DNA from: Paracoccaceae bacterium
Lineage (GTDB): Bacteria; Pseudomonadota; Alphaproteobacteria; Rhodobacterales; Rhodobacteraceae
NCBI GenBank assembly: GCA_020622085.1
Contig: JAHRYM010000002.1
Coordinates: 873,604 to 937,603 of the forward strand
Direction of reading: 5' to 3'
Length of the DNA stretch: 64,000 nucleotides
Shown: positions 52,793 to 64,000 of the stretch, piece by piece
How positions within the stretch are numbered: the first letter of the stretch is position 1
Layout: every line of letters starts with the position of its first letter
Notes under the pieces: model-generated
What the model was told of the DNA's origin: nothing
Databases searched by the model: none
What the model saw: only the letters and a program-made list of their open reading frames with translations
Translations under genes and position numbers: made by a program

Positions 52793-52951
52793 ATGTCGTT
52801 TCTCAAAATCTGGCGCTTCCGGGCCGATCCTTCGGCGCTTTTCCGCGCTGCACCGCAGCGTGGCGCGGTCGGGCTCCTGCTTCTTACCTCGAAAATCCAG
52901 TCAGGCGACAGGAAGTTCACGCCCGTGGCAAGCCCGCACGGTCAGTTATGA
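52793..52951 (+). CDS. Possible small protein of 52 residues
   Basis: This short frame (MSFLKIWRFRADPSALFRAA ... VASPHGQL) lies in the 331-base gap between galU and kdsB, opposite in strand to both, and overlaps the kdsB end by 10 bases. GGGAG lies 8 bases ahead of the ATG. I do not recognise the family, and a remnant of a longer gene is possible. The rest of the gap (52611-52792) shows no gene. Confidence 0.3.
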   Translation: MSFLKIWRFRADPSALFRAAPQRGAVGLLLLTSKIQSGDRKFTPVASPHGQL

Positions 52952-53742
52952 CCCATTTCGACCATCAGCGATTCGATATGGGCCACGTCAGAGGGATTGT
53001 TCAGTTCCCAGAAACTGCGACCCTGCGATTCGACCACGACACAGGCAACGGCACGACCGTTTTCAAGGAATCGCAACTGTTCGAGGCCTTCGAGCATCTC
53101 AAGCGGGCCGACCGGCCAAAGCGGATAGTCCGCAAGGGCGGCCGGCCGATAGGCATAGACGCCCACGTGATGATAGACCGGCGTCAATTCACGGGCGCCA
53201 TAGCTGCGGCCGGTATAGGGAATCACTTCCTTTGAAAAATACAGCGCATGCCCACCTGCGCCGAAGACCGCCGTCGTGCCGCCCACCCGACCGGCGCGGC
53301 GATCGGCCAGAAGGCTTTCCAGCATCGCGCCTTCGCAGCGCAGAACCGGCGTGGCGATCTCGGCCTCCGGATCGGCCCGCAACGCCGCGATCAGCGCCTC
53401 GATGAACCAAGGCGGCGTGAGCGGCGCGTCGCCCTGCAGGTTGACCACGATATCGTGGCCCCCGCCCAGCCTTTCATGCGCCTCGGCGCAGCGTTCGGTG
53501 CCGTTGCGCCACTGGTCCGATGTCATCACCACCTCGGCGCCGAAGCCTTCGGCATGGTCGCGGATCCGGTCATCGTCGGTGGCGACCACCACGCGGTCCA
53601 CGCCCGCGACCGCCTGCGCGGCAAGCCAGCTTCTCTCGATCAGGCTGCGACTGGTGCCGTCTGCGCCGCGAAGGGCCACCAGCGGTTTGCCGGGATAGCG
53701 GGTCGAGGCGTAGCGGGCGGGAATGGCAATCAGAACTCCCAT
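52942..53742 (-). CDS. kdsB: 3-deoxy-manno-octulosonate cytidylyltransferase (KdsB/KpsU)
   Basis: This 266-residue enzyme activates Kdo as CMP-Kdo. Family stretches are IAIPARYASTRYPGKPLVAL at the N-terminus, VVVATDDDRIRDHAEGFGAE, DIVVNLQGDAPLTPP and YHHVGVYAYRPAALADYPLW. Because it sits in a surface-glycan locus with a KpsM-like permease, it may be a capsule-specific copy (KpsU) or the sole lipopolysaccharide enzyme; the window cannot tell. It overlaps cysQ by 13 bases. Confidence 0.9.
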   Translation of the reverse strand: MGVLIAIPARYASTRYPGKPLVALRGADGTSRSLIERSWLAAQAVAGVDRVVVATDDDRIRDHAEGFGAEVVMTSDQWRNGTERCAEAHERLGGGHDIVVNLQGDAPLTPPWFIEALIAALRADPEAEIATPVLRCEGAMLESLLADRRAGRVGGTTAVFGAGGHALYFSKEVIPYTGRSYGARELTPVYHHVGVYAYRPAALADYPLWPVGPLEMLEGLEQLRFLENGRAVACVVVESQGRSFWELNNPSDVAHIESLMVEMGHN

Positions 53743-54605
53743 TCCGACCCCGGTTCGGCTTCAGCGTCGTTGCCCGACGTATCGCCATCCTGCGACGGGT
53801 CGCGCAGGTGCGACTTCGACAGCAGCACACCGGGCGAACAGGCGATGAAGAAGGGGTTTTCGAAGCCCGGCTTGCCATAGGTGAAGGGTCCGTGGTCCTC
53901 GAGCCGCATCATCGACCCTCCCGCCCCGCGCAAGATGGCGTCGCCGGCGGCGGTGTCCCATTCCATGGTGCGCCCGAGCCGGGGGTAAAGATCAGCCTCC
54001 CCGGTGGCAACAAGACAGAACTTGAGCGAGGATCCGGCGCTTTTCAGATCCTTGACCGAATAGCGCCCGATATAGTCGTCGGTCGCGGCATCTCGGTGCG
54101 ATTTCGACGCGACCACCATCAGCGCACGATTGTCCGGCATCGACACCGCGATATTCACAAGCTGGCCGGGCGTTTCCTTGCTGAAGGGCATCCGTTCTTC
54201 AACTGCGCGGCCATCGCCAAGGGTGTAGAACAGCCGGTCCTTTGCGGGCGCATAGACCACTCCGCGAAGGGGCACGCCATTCTCGACATAGGCAATGTTG
54301 ACGGTGAAATCGCCACGGCGCTGGACAAATTCCTTGGTGCCGTCCAGCGGATCGACGATCAGGAACCGGTCGGCATCAAGCGAATGCGTCTCGGCCTGTT
54401 CCTCGGTCACGATCGGCAGGTCGGGGAAGGCCTCGGCAAGGCCCGCGCTGATCAGCGCATCTGCGGCCTCGTCCGCCGCTGTGACGGGGCTTGAATCGCT
54501 TTTCTGGCGCACGTCGAAATCGGGTGCATTGTATATTTCGAGGATCCGCTCGCCGGCATCCAGAGCCAGCCTGCGCATCACGAAGGTCAGTCTTTCGAAG
54601 TCCAA
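53730..54605 (-). CDS. cysQ: 3'(2'),5'-bisphosphate nucleotidase CysQ
   Basis: This 291-residue magnesium phosphatase hydrolyses PAP, the product left after PAPS-dependent sulfotransfer or sulfate assimilation. The inositol-monophosphatase-type motifs are visible: SSPVTAADEAADALI, VTEEQAETHS, FLIVDPLDGTKEFVQRRGDF and MEWDTAAGDAILRGAGG. The start appears to be TTG 54605 (LDFERLTFVMRRLA) with GGGGGC about 8 bases upstream. Its place in a cluster with a sulfotransferase suggests it removes PAP made during glycan sulfation. Confidence 0.92.
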   Translation of the reverse strand: MDFERLTFVMRRLALDAGERILEIYNAPDFDVRQKSDSSPVTAADEAADALISAGLAEAFPDLPIVTEEQAETHSLDADRFLIVDPLDGTKEFVQRRGDFTVNIAYVENGVPLRGVVYAPAKDRLFYTLGDGRAVEERMPFSKETPGQLVNIAVSMPDNRALMVVASKSHRDAATDDYIGRYSVKDLKSAGSSLKFCLVATGEADLYPRLGRTMEWDTAAGDAILRGAGGSMMRLEDHGPFTYGKPGFENPFFIACSPGVLLSKSHLRDPSQDGDTSGNDAEAEPGSEWEF

Positions 54606-54722
54606 GTCGTCGCCCCCTGCGGCATCCGTTGCCGGTGTCAGTCGCGGCGATTATGATGTGAATTGTGAAAACCACAAGAATACCCTGCAACCCGACAGGG
54701 CAACGACGGATCACAACGCATC

Positions 54723-55541
54723 ATGTTCAGGATCGAACGACGCAAGACCTCAGTGGCGCGGGCCTTCGGGATACTCGAGCTGATCCACCATGCGACGGTC
54801 CGCGTCATCCGCCAGAACCAGCAGAACCCGGTTCTGGGCCTGATGCAGAACATCTTGCGGACGGTGCTTCTGATCGGAATATTTTACCTGATGATCACCC
54901 TGCTTGGAACCCGCATGACCGCCATCCGGGGCGATTTCGTGCTTTATCTGATGTCAGGGGTCTTTCTCTACATGACCCATACCCGGGCCATGGGCGCGGT
55001 CTTCAATTCCGAAGGCCCGACATCCTCGATGATGCTGCACGCACCCATGAACACCGTCATCGCCATCAGTTCCGCAGCGCTGTCGTCGCTTTATCTGCAA
55101 TTCCTGTCGATGGTCGTGGTGCTTTTCGTCTATCACGTCGGCTTCACGCCAATCACCATCGAACAACCGGTCCCCGCGCTGGGCATGTTCCTGCTGGCGT
55201 GGTTCTCGGGGGTCGGCATCGGGATGGTGTTCCTGGCGCTCAGGCCATGGTTTCCGGCGGCTGCGGGAATGGCCCAGTCGGTCTATTCCCGCGCCAACAT
55301 GATCGCGTCGGGCAAGATGTTCGTGGCCAACACGCTCGGCTTCCAGTTTCTCTACCTGTTCACCTGGAACCCGCTGTTCCACACCATCGACCAGGCGCGG
55401 GGTTATGTCTTTCTGAACTACACGCCCCACCATACCAGCCCGACCTATCCGCTGCTGGTCACGCTGCCGCTTCTGCTGGTGGGCCTGATGGGCGAATCCT
55501 TCACCCGCAAGCGCGCATCGCTTTCCTGGTCGCGGCGCTGA
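54723..55541 (+). CDS. ABC-2 type polysaccharide export permease (KpsM-like)
   Basis: This 272-residue inner-membrane protein with about six helices resembles permeases of capsular polysaccharide ABC exporters. Segments include RTVLLIGIFYLMITLLGTRM, FLSMVVVLFVYHVGFTPITI and GMFLLAWFSGVGIGMVFLAL. No ATP-binding partner (KpsT) lies in the window; it may be encoded elsewhere. It is divergent from cysQ. Its stop codon TGA (55539-55541) lies in the loop of a perfect 16-base stem, so its 3-prime end and terminator overlap. Confidence 0.8.
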   Translation: MFRIERRKTSVARAFGILELIHHATVRVIRQNQQNPVLGLMQNILRTVLLIGIFYLMITLLGTRMTAIRGDFVLYLMSGVFLYMTHTRAMGAVFNSEGPTSSMMLHAPMNTVIAISSAALSSLYLQFLSMVVVLFVYHVGFTPITIEQPVPALGMFLLAWFSGVGIGMVFLALRPWFPAAAGMAQSVYSRANMIASGKMFVANTLGFQFLYLFTWNPLFHTIDQARGYVFLNYTPHHTSPTYPLLVTLPLLLVGLMGESFTRKRASLSWSRR

Positions 55542-55558
55542 CCGCCGCGACCAGGAAA
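55522..55558. terminator. Perfect 16-bp hairpin overlapping the permease stop codon
   Basis: TTTCCTGGTCGCGGCG (55522-55537) pairs perfectly with CGCCGCGACCAGGAAA (55543-55558) around a five-base loop that holds the start of the TGA stop. It lies between the convergent permease and gltB genes and has A/T ends on both sides, so it can act in both directions. Confidence 0.75.
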
Positions 55559-55578
55559 TGAGTGGCTGGGGGCGCCGG

Positions 55579-60110
<4,532 letters not shown>

Positions 60111-60114
<4 letters not shown>

Positions 60115-60536
60115 GGCATGTCCCCTTCCAGATGGGCGTTCCGGGCCTCGTATTCGGCGCGGGTCGATTTTCGATGGTCGCCCACCAGCCGCACGGCCGC
60201 CATGGCGCGGTCGGTGTAGATCTCGCTGCGCAGCGGCCAGTCGACGGCCGCATCGAAAAGGCCGGGCATCAGTTCATAATCGGCGTCTTCCCGTGTGGTG
60301 TCTCGCATCCACAGATGCGATCCACAGGTGCCGCAAAAGGCGCGTTCGGCAAATTCGGATGACGCATGGCGTTGCACCGGCCCCGTGACGTTGACGCCCG
60401 AGGCCTTGGACGTGAAGCACAGGAACAACCCGCCTGACCAGCGCTGGCACATGCGGCAATGGCAGGCGCCGATCCGGGGGTCATGGGCATCTACCGTCAG
60501 GTGCACGGCTCCGCAAAGGCAATGTCCTTCGATCAT
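60111..60536 (-). CDS. GFA family (glutathione-dependent formaldehyde-activating enzyme-like) protein
   Basis: This 141-residue zinc protein is of the GFA/CENP-V fold. Zinc-binding Cys groups are GHCLCGAV, ACHCRMCQRWSGG and FCGTCGSHLWMRD. Despite the family name, most members have no proven formaldehyde role. It overlaps both neighbours by 4 bases, the secreted protein gene upstream and gltB downstream, so it is translated as part of the glutamate synthase operon. Why is not evident. Confidence 0.87.
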
Positions 60537-61216
60537 GGCAGCACCTCGGTCATCATCATCTCGCAGTCGAATTCCGGCTTGGTCGCAAGAAAGCCCTTTT
60601 CACCCGGAAGCGCGATGGCGATCGGTGTGCTGGTGCTTTCGACCACGTCGCCAAAGCTGTTCTCGAACCGCTCGTTGTCGCCGAAGAACAGGCGCCAGTC
60701 GCGATGGACGAGGTCATGGCCCAGGCGATGCCAAAGAAGGCGGCCCTGCGCGTCATAGGCCTTGATGTCATATTCGGTGCGTTCGAGCGTTTGCCCACTG
60801 ATGCGGACGGTTGTGCCGGTCAGCCGGTCAACGCCGACATAGCGGGTGACAAGACCATCATTGTCGGTCTGCGTGAAATCGTAAGTGTCTTTGCCAGTTT
60901 CCAGAAGTTTTGAAAATGATGCCGGATCGGCTTCGGAAGTCAGCGTTTCCGATCTGCCGTCAGCAAGATCATGGCTTTCGATCCAGCGGGTTTCGCCGTC
61001 GATCCGGCTAGCAAAAAACGGACCGTTCGCGTCTGCGTAGATCGCCCATTGATGATCTGCGGGATCCTTCTGGCATCGGTAATGCTGCGAGATTTCGCAG
61101 TTGCGATGCTGGACCGTGGCAAAGACGGTGCAGCCCTCGGGTGGCGCGAATTTTTCGGCGGCAAGGGCCGGCGTTGCGGCACCAAGCGATAGCAGGATGG
61201 CAAGGGTCATGCGCAT
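60533..61216 (-). CDS. Uncharacterised periplasmic protein in the glutamate synthase operon
   Basis: This protein of 227 residues starts with a Sec signal (MTLAILLSLGAATPALAAEK). The mature part has Cys in EGCTVFATVQHRNCEISQHY and beta-rich sequence (WAIYADANGPFFASRIDGET, LVTRYVGVDRLTGTTVRISG) but no motif I recognise. It follows gltD by 4 bases and overlaps the GFA gene by 4 bases, so expression is tied to nitrogen assimilation. It is probably exported to the periplasm; function unknown. Confidence 0.78.
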   Translation of the reverse strand: MRMTLAILLSLGAATPALAAEKFAPPEGCTVFATVQHRNCEISQHYRCQKDPADHQWAIYADANGPFFASRIDGETRWIESHDLADGRSETLTSEADPASFSKLLETGKDTYDFTQTDNDGLVTRYVGVDRLTGTTVRISGQTLERTEYDIKAYDAQGRLLWHRLGHDLVHRDWRLFFGDNERFENSFGDVVESTSTPIAIALPGEKGFLATKPEFDCEMMMTEVLP

Positions 61217-61220
61217 GGGG

Positions 61221-62657
61221 TCACTCCGCCGCCAGTTGCTCAGGCCGGTTCAACCGGCCGAGGATGCTTTGCGCCGCTTCGCGACCATCGCGGATGGCCC
61301 AGACGACAAGGCTTGCGCCGCGCACGATGTCGCCCACCGCAAAGACGCCCGGGAGGCTGGTGGCATGGTTGCGGAAATCGGCCCTGATCGTGCCCCAGCG
61401 CGTGACCTCCAGTCCCTCGGCGCCCCAGAGGCGCGGCAGGTCTTCCGGCTCGAACCCCAGCGCCTTGATCACCAGATCGGCCGGTTCGAGATAGGCCGAT
61501 CCCTCGATGGGTTCGACCGATTGGCGCCCGGTGGCATCAGGCGCGGCCAGACGCATCCGTTCGGTGGTCACGCCGGTGACTTCGCCATCGCCGACAAAGC
61601 CCAGGGGTGCGGAAAGCCAGACGAATTCGACACCTTCTTCTTCGGCATTCTGGGTTTCCCGCTGGCTGCCGGGCATGTTGGCCCGGTCGCGGCGGTAAAG
61701 GCACTTGACCGAAGTCGCCCCTTGGCGGATCGCGGTTCGCACACAGTCCATCGCGGTATCGCCGCCGCCTATAACGACGACGCGCTTGCCGCTGGCATCC
61801 ATTTCGCCCGATTCGCATTCGGGCACGCGGTCGCCAAAGGTCTTGCGGCTTGAAGCTGTCAGATAGTCCAGCGCAGAAACGATCCCCCGGGCATCTGCGC
61901 CGGGGAAGGCGATGTCGCGCGACTTGTAGACGCCGGTCGCGATCAGCACGGCGTCATGCTGGCTGCGGATCGCGTCAAAACCGATGTCTGCGCCGACATT
62001 GCAGTTCAGGACCAGACGAACGCCGCCCTGTTCAAGCTGGGCGATGCGCTGCATGACCACGTTCTTTTCCAGCTTGAAGCCGGGGATGCCATAGGTCATC
62101 AAACCGCCGGCGCGATCGTAGCGGTCGTAGACCGTGACCTTGACACCCTCGCGGCGCAGCGCCTCGGCCGCAGCCAACCCGGCGGGGCCGGCGCCGATGA
62201 TGCCGACGCTCTGGCTACGCTCGGCGCGGGGTTCGATCGGCCTGACCCATCCGTTTTCCCAGGCCGTATCTGTCAGGTATTTCTCGATCGCGCCGATGGT
62301 GACGGTGCCGTGGCCCGACTGTTCGATCACGCAGTTGCCTTCGCAAAGCCGGTCTTGCGGGCAAATGCGGCCACAGATCTCGGGGAAGGTGTTGGTGGCC
62401 TGGCTGAGTTCATAGGCTTCCTGCAAACGGCCTTCTGCCGTCAGGCGCAGCCAGTCGGGGATGTTGTTGTGCAGCGGACAATGCGACTGGCAGAAAGGCA
62501 CGCCGCATTGCGAACAGCGCGATGCCTGCTCGGCCGCGTTGCGCTCGGCGAAGTCACGGTAGATCTCGTGGAAGTCCCGTAGGCGATCCTCGGGCCTGCG
62601 CTTCAGGGGCATGCCCCGTGCCACGGTCACGAATTGCAGCATGCGTTCCTTGGCCAA
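61221..62657 (-). CDS. gltD: Glutamate synthase (NADPH) small subunit
   Basis: This 478-residue flavoprotein passes electrons from NADPH to GltB. The N-terminal 4Fe-4S Cys sets are CSQCGVPFCQSHCPLHNN and CGRICPQDRLCEGNC. FAD binding is at VGIIGAGPAGLAAAEALRRE and NADPH binding at VVVIGGGDTAMDCVRTAIRQ; the C-terminal FAVGDIVRGASLVVWAIRDG is also typical. It heads the four-gene operon gltD, secreted protein, GFA protein, gltB. Direct repeats upstream may regulate it. Confidence 0.95.
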   Translation of the reverse strand: MAKERMLQFVTVARGMPLKRRPEDRLRDFHEIYRDFAERNAAEQASRCSQCGVPFCQSHCPLHNNIPDWLRLTAEGRLQEAYELSQATNTFPEICGRICPQDRLCEGNCVIEQSGHGTVTIGAIEKYLTDTAWENGWVRPIEPRAERSQSVGIIGAGPAGLAAAEALRREGVKVTVYDRYDRAGGLMTYGIPGFKLEKNVVMQRIAQLEQGGVRLVLNCNVGADIGFDAIRSQHDAVLIATGVYKSRDIAFPGADARGIVSALDYLTASSRKTFGDRVPECESGEMDASGKRVVVIGGGDTAMDCVRTAIRQGATSVKCLYRRDRANMPGSQRETQNAEEEGVEFVWLSAPLGFVGDGEVTGVTTERMRLAAPDATGRQSVEPIEGSAYLEPADLVIKALGFEPEDLPRLWGAEGLEVTRWGTIRADFRNHATSLPGVFAVGDIVRGASLVVWAIRDGREAAQSILGRLNRPEQLAAE

Positions 62658-62724
62658 GGCACGGCCCTCCCTGATATCGGCTGTGCCTTCCTACGGCCGC
62701 TCAGGCTGGAATAAAAGTCACCTG

Positions 62725-62741
62725 TATTGACCTATATTGAC
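62725..62741 (-). promoter_or_regulatory. Tandem TATTGAC repeats upstream of gltD
   Basis: TATTGAC occurs at 62725-62731 and again at 62735-62741, one helical turn apart; with flanks the minus strand reads GTCAATATAG then GTCAATACAG. The repeats are 68-84 bases ahead of the gltD start in the 155-base gap to uppP, a plausible place for an activator or repressor site. No known consensus was matched. Confidence 0.4.
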
Positions 62742-62812
62742 GGAACCGCATCACGACATGCTGGTTGCTCAAAAATACGGCACGATAAAGGTAAGATAAG
62801 CTGCCATATATA

Positions 62813-63616
62813 TCAGAATCCAGCGTAAAGTGCCGCCAGCGCAAGCGAACCGACAATGATTCGCCACCAGCCGAACAGCGCGAAACCATGACGCGAGATA
62901 TAGTTCAGGACAGTGCGCACAACGATCACGGCGGTGATCGTCGCCGCGGCGAAGCCCAGTGCGATTTCACCCATGGCACTGGTGTCGAGCACATCGCGGT
63001 TCTTGTAGAGGTCATAGGTGAAGGCTGCGGCCATCGTCGGCATCGACAGGAAGAAGGAAAACTCTGCCGCCGCCCGCTTGGAGGCGCCCATGAACAGAGC
63101 GCCAACGATCGTCGAGCCCGAGCGGGAAACGCCCGGGATCATCGCCAGGCACTGCACCAGACCGATCGCCAGCGCCATCGGAATGGAAAAGCGCATCGCA
63201 TCGTCATGGCGGGGTTTCTGCGGCAGCCGGTCGACGATCAGCAGGATGACACCACCCAGAATCAGCATCACCGCAATCAGTTTCGGCGTCTCGAAAAGCA
63301 CCGACTTGATGAAGTCATGCGCCAGGACGCCGATGATCACCGCCGGAAAGAAGGCGACCAGAACTGACAGGATGAAATGCCGGGCGGCGGGATCATGCGG
63401 CGCCGCGCGGAAGACCGCGATCAGCTTGCCGGCATAGACACCAAGGATGGCCAGGATCGCCCCAAGCTGGATCACGACCTCAAATGTCTTTCCGGCGCTT
63501 TCGAAACCCAGGAAATGCCCCGCCAGCAACAGGTGCCCGGTGGATGAAACCGGCAGGAATTCGGTCAGCCCCTCGAGAAACCCGAGGAACAGCGAGGTGA
63601 TCGTGGTGTCTGACAT
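62813..63616 (-). CDS. uppP: Undecaprenyl-diphosphatase
   Basis: This 267-residue inner-membrane enzyme dephosphorylates undecaprenyl diphosphate to recycle the carrier for peptidoglycan and surface glycans. Catalytic regions are [20 protein letters not shown] and [20 protein letters not shown]. About eight helices are predicted. It may serve the surface-polysaccharide locus 7 kb away. It follows the NDUFA9-like gene on the same strand, an arrangement common in related genomes. Confidence 0.95.
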   Translation of the reverse strand: MSDTTITSLFLGFLEGLTEFLPVSSTGHLLLAGHFLGFESAGKTFEVVIQLGAILAILGVYAGKLIAVFRAAPHDPAARHFILSVLVAFFPAVIIGVLAHDFIKSVLFETPKLIAVMLILGGVILLIVDRLPQKPRHDDAMRFSIPMALAIGLVQCLAMIPGVSRSGSTIVGALFMGASKRAAAEFSFFLSMPTMAAAFTYDLYKNRDVLDTSAMGEIALGFAAATITAVIVVRTVLNYISRHGFALFGWWRIIVGSLALAALYAGF

Positions 63617-63692
63617 GAAAGGGGCCTTTTGCCGGGCAAGGATGCGCGGCGCACCCTAGGGAAGGCCCGTCAGGCTGGCAAGCCGGAGGCGA

Positions 63693-64000
63693 TCACTGTC
63701 CTGCGACAGTGCGCTCCGGCAAAGGTTGCAGATTCTTGGCCGAAGCCTTGATCTCGTCATATTGCCCCGAGGGACGGAAGCGCCAGAGATAGTCGTTCAT
63801 CACGGCGCTCATCGGCGTCGGCGTGATGCCAAGGCCCGCAAGGCCCCGGGCATTGGCGCCAACCACATTGTCATGGCGCAGGCTGCGGACCTGATCGGCG
63901 GTCAGGATCGTGTTGCGGACAAGGCGGCCTGTCAGCAGCGAGCCCAGATCCAGCGCCGTGCCGATGATCGAGCCGACCCAGAACGGCAGGTTGATCACGG
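63693..64000 (-). CDS. Complex I NDUFA9-like NAD-dependent epimerase family protein (C-terminal end, cut by window)
   Basis: Only the C-terminal 102 or so codons are in the window; the gene continues beyond 64000. The visible end (LPFWVGSIIGTALDLGSLLT, ILTADQVRSLRHDNVV, MNDYLWRFRPSGQYDEIKAS) matches NDUFA9-type SDR proteins, which in mitochondria are accessory complex I subunits. In alphaproteobacteria they are usually monocistronic beside uppP, as here. The active-site part is not visible. Confidence 0.75.
   Translation of the reverse strand, partial: VINLPFWVGSIIGTALDLGSLLTGRLVRNTILTADQVRSLRHDNVVGANARGLAGLGITPTPMSAVMNDYLWRFRPSGQYDEIKASAKNLQPLPERTVAGQ

Overview
The window looks like a chromosomal segment of an alphaproteobacterium of the Rhodobacterales (Rhodobacteraceae/Paracoccaceae). 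DNA is GC-rich, most genes are packed in short operons with ATGA overlaps, and several gene sets are typical of that group: petABC encoding a bc1 complex, a MarR/OmpR regulator pair resembling Rhodobacter PetP/PetR, hdaH-xseB-ispA-dxs-exoD, dapF-mtaB, uppP beside a complex I NDUFA9-like gene, and an ScpB-like/DUF1403 pair. Cytochrome c1 carries a long Ala/Thr/Glu/Pro N-terminal insertion reminiscent of Paracoccus. Species cannot be fixed from the sequence alone.

1-5.6 kb is an accessory module. An ScpB-like gene and a DUF1403 gene (minus strand) face a VbhA-like antitoxin, a Fic toxin and a tyrosine recombinase (plus strand). One IS5/IS427-type element lies between the two halves and a second, decayed one closes the module.

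5.6-11.4 kb is a catabolic region in decay. It holds a dimethylglycine/sarcosine dehydrogenase-like gene cut by the second IS and frameshifted inside, a succinate-semialdehyde dehydrogenase with a large internal deletion, an ORF made of a LysR head fused to an MFS tail, an intact SDR with altered catalytic residues, a broken proline-racemase-family gene and a broken NAD(P)H oxidoreductase gene.

11.5-38 kb is ordinary core genome: free-methionine-R-sulfoxide reductase, a STAS/HATPase partner-switch pair, HspQ, a lytic transglycosylase lipoprotein, LolA, MtgA, QueG, IlvE divergent from petP-petR, the isoprenoid precursor genes, MsrB-MsrA, TerC, two DMT transporters, AMP nucleosidase, HU, AroC, and a TPP-riboswitch-controlled thiBPQ thiamine uptake operon.

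38-44.4 kb holds petABC, a glutathione transferase, dapF-mtaB and tRNA-Lys(TTT). 44.4-55.5 kb is a surface polysaccharide locus: CHAD protein, alpha-hydroxy-acid oxidase, double sulfotransferase, GT14-type and GT2-type glycosyltransferases, galE, galU, CMP-Kdo synthetase, CysQ (which would clear PAP left by sulfotransfer) and, divergently, a KpsM-like ABC permease. Together they suggest a sulfated, Kdo-linked exported glycan. 55.6-64 kb has gltD and gltB separated by two coupled genes, uppP, and a gene cut by the window end.

A GC-rich stem-loop element of about 50-60 bases recurs in four intergenic gaps. The strongest leads for something undescribed are the ScpB-like/DUF1403/recombinase/Fic module, the LysR-MFS chimera inside the decaying island, paired TTGCGCAA palindromes between ilvE and petP, and the heptad-repeat domain in cytochrome c1.
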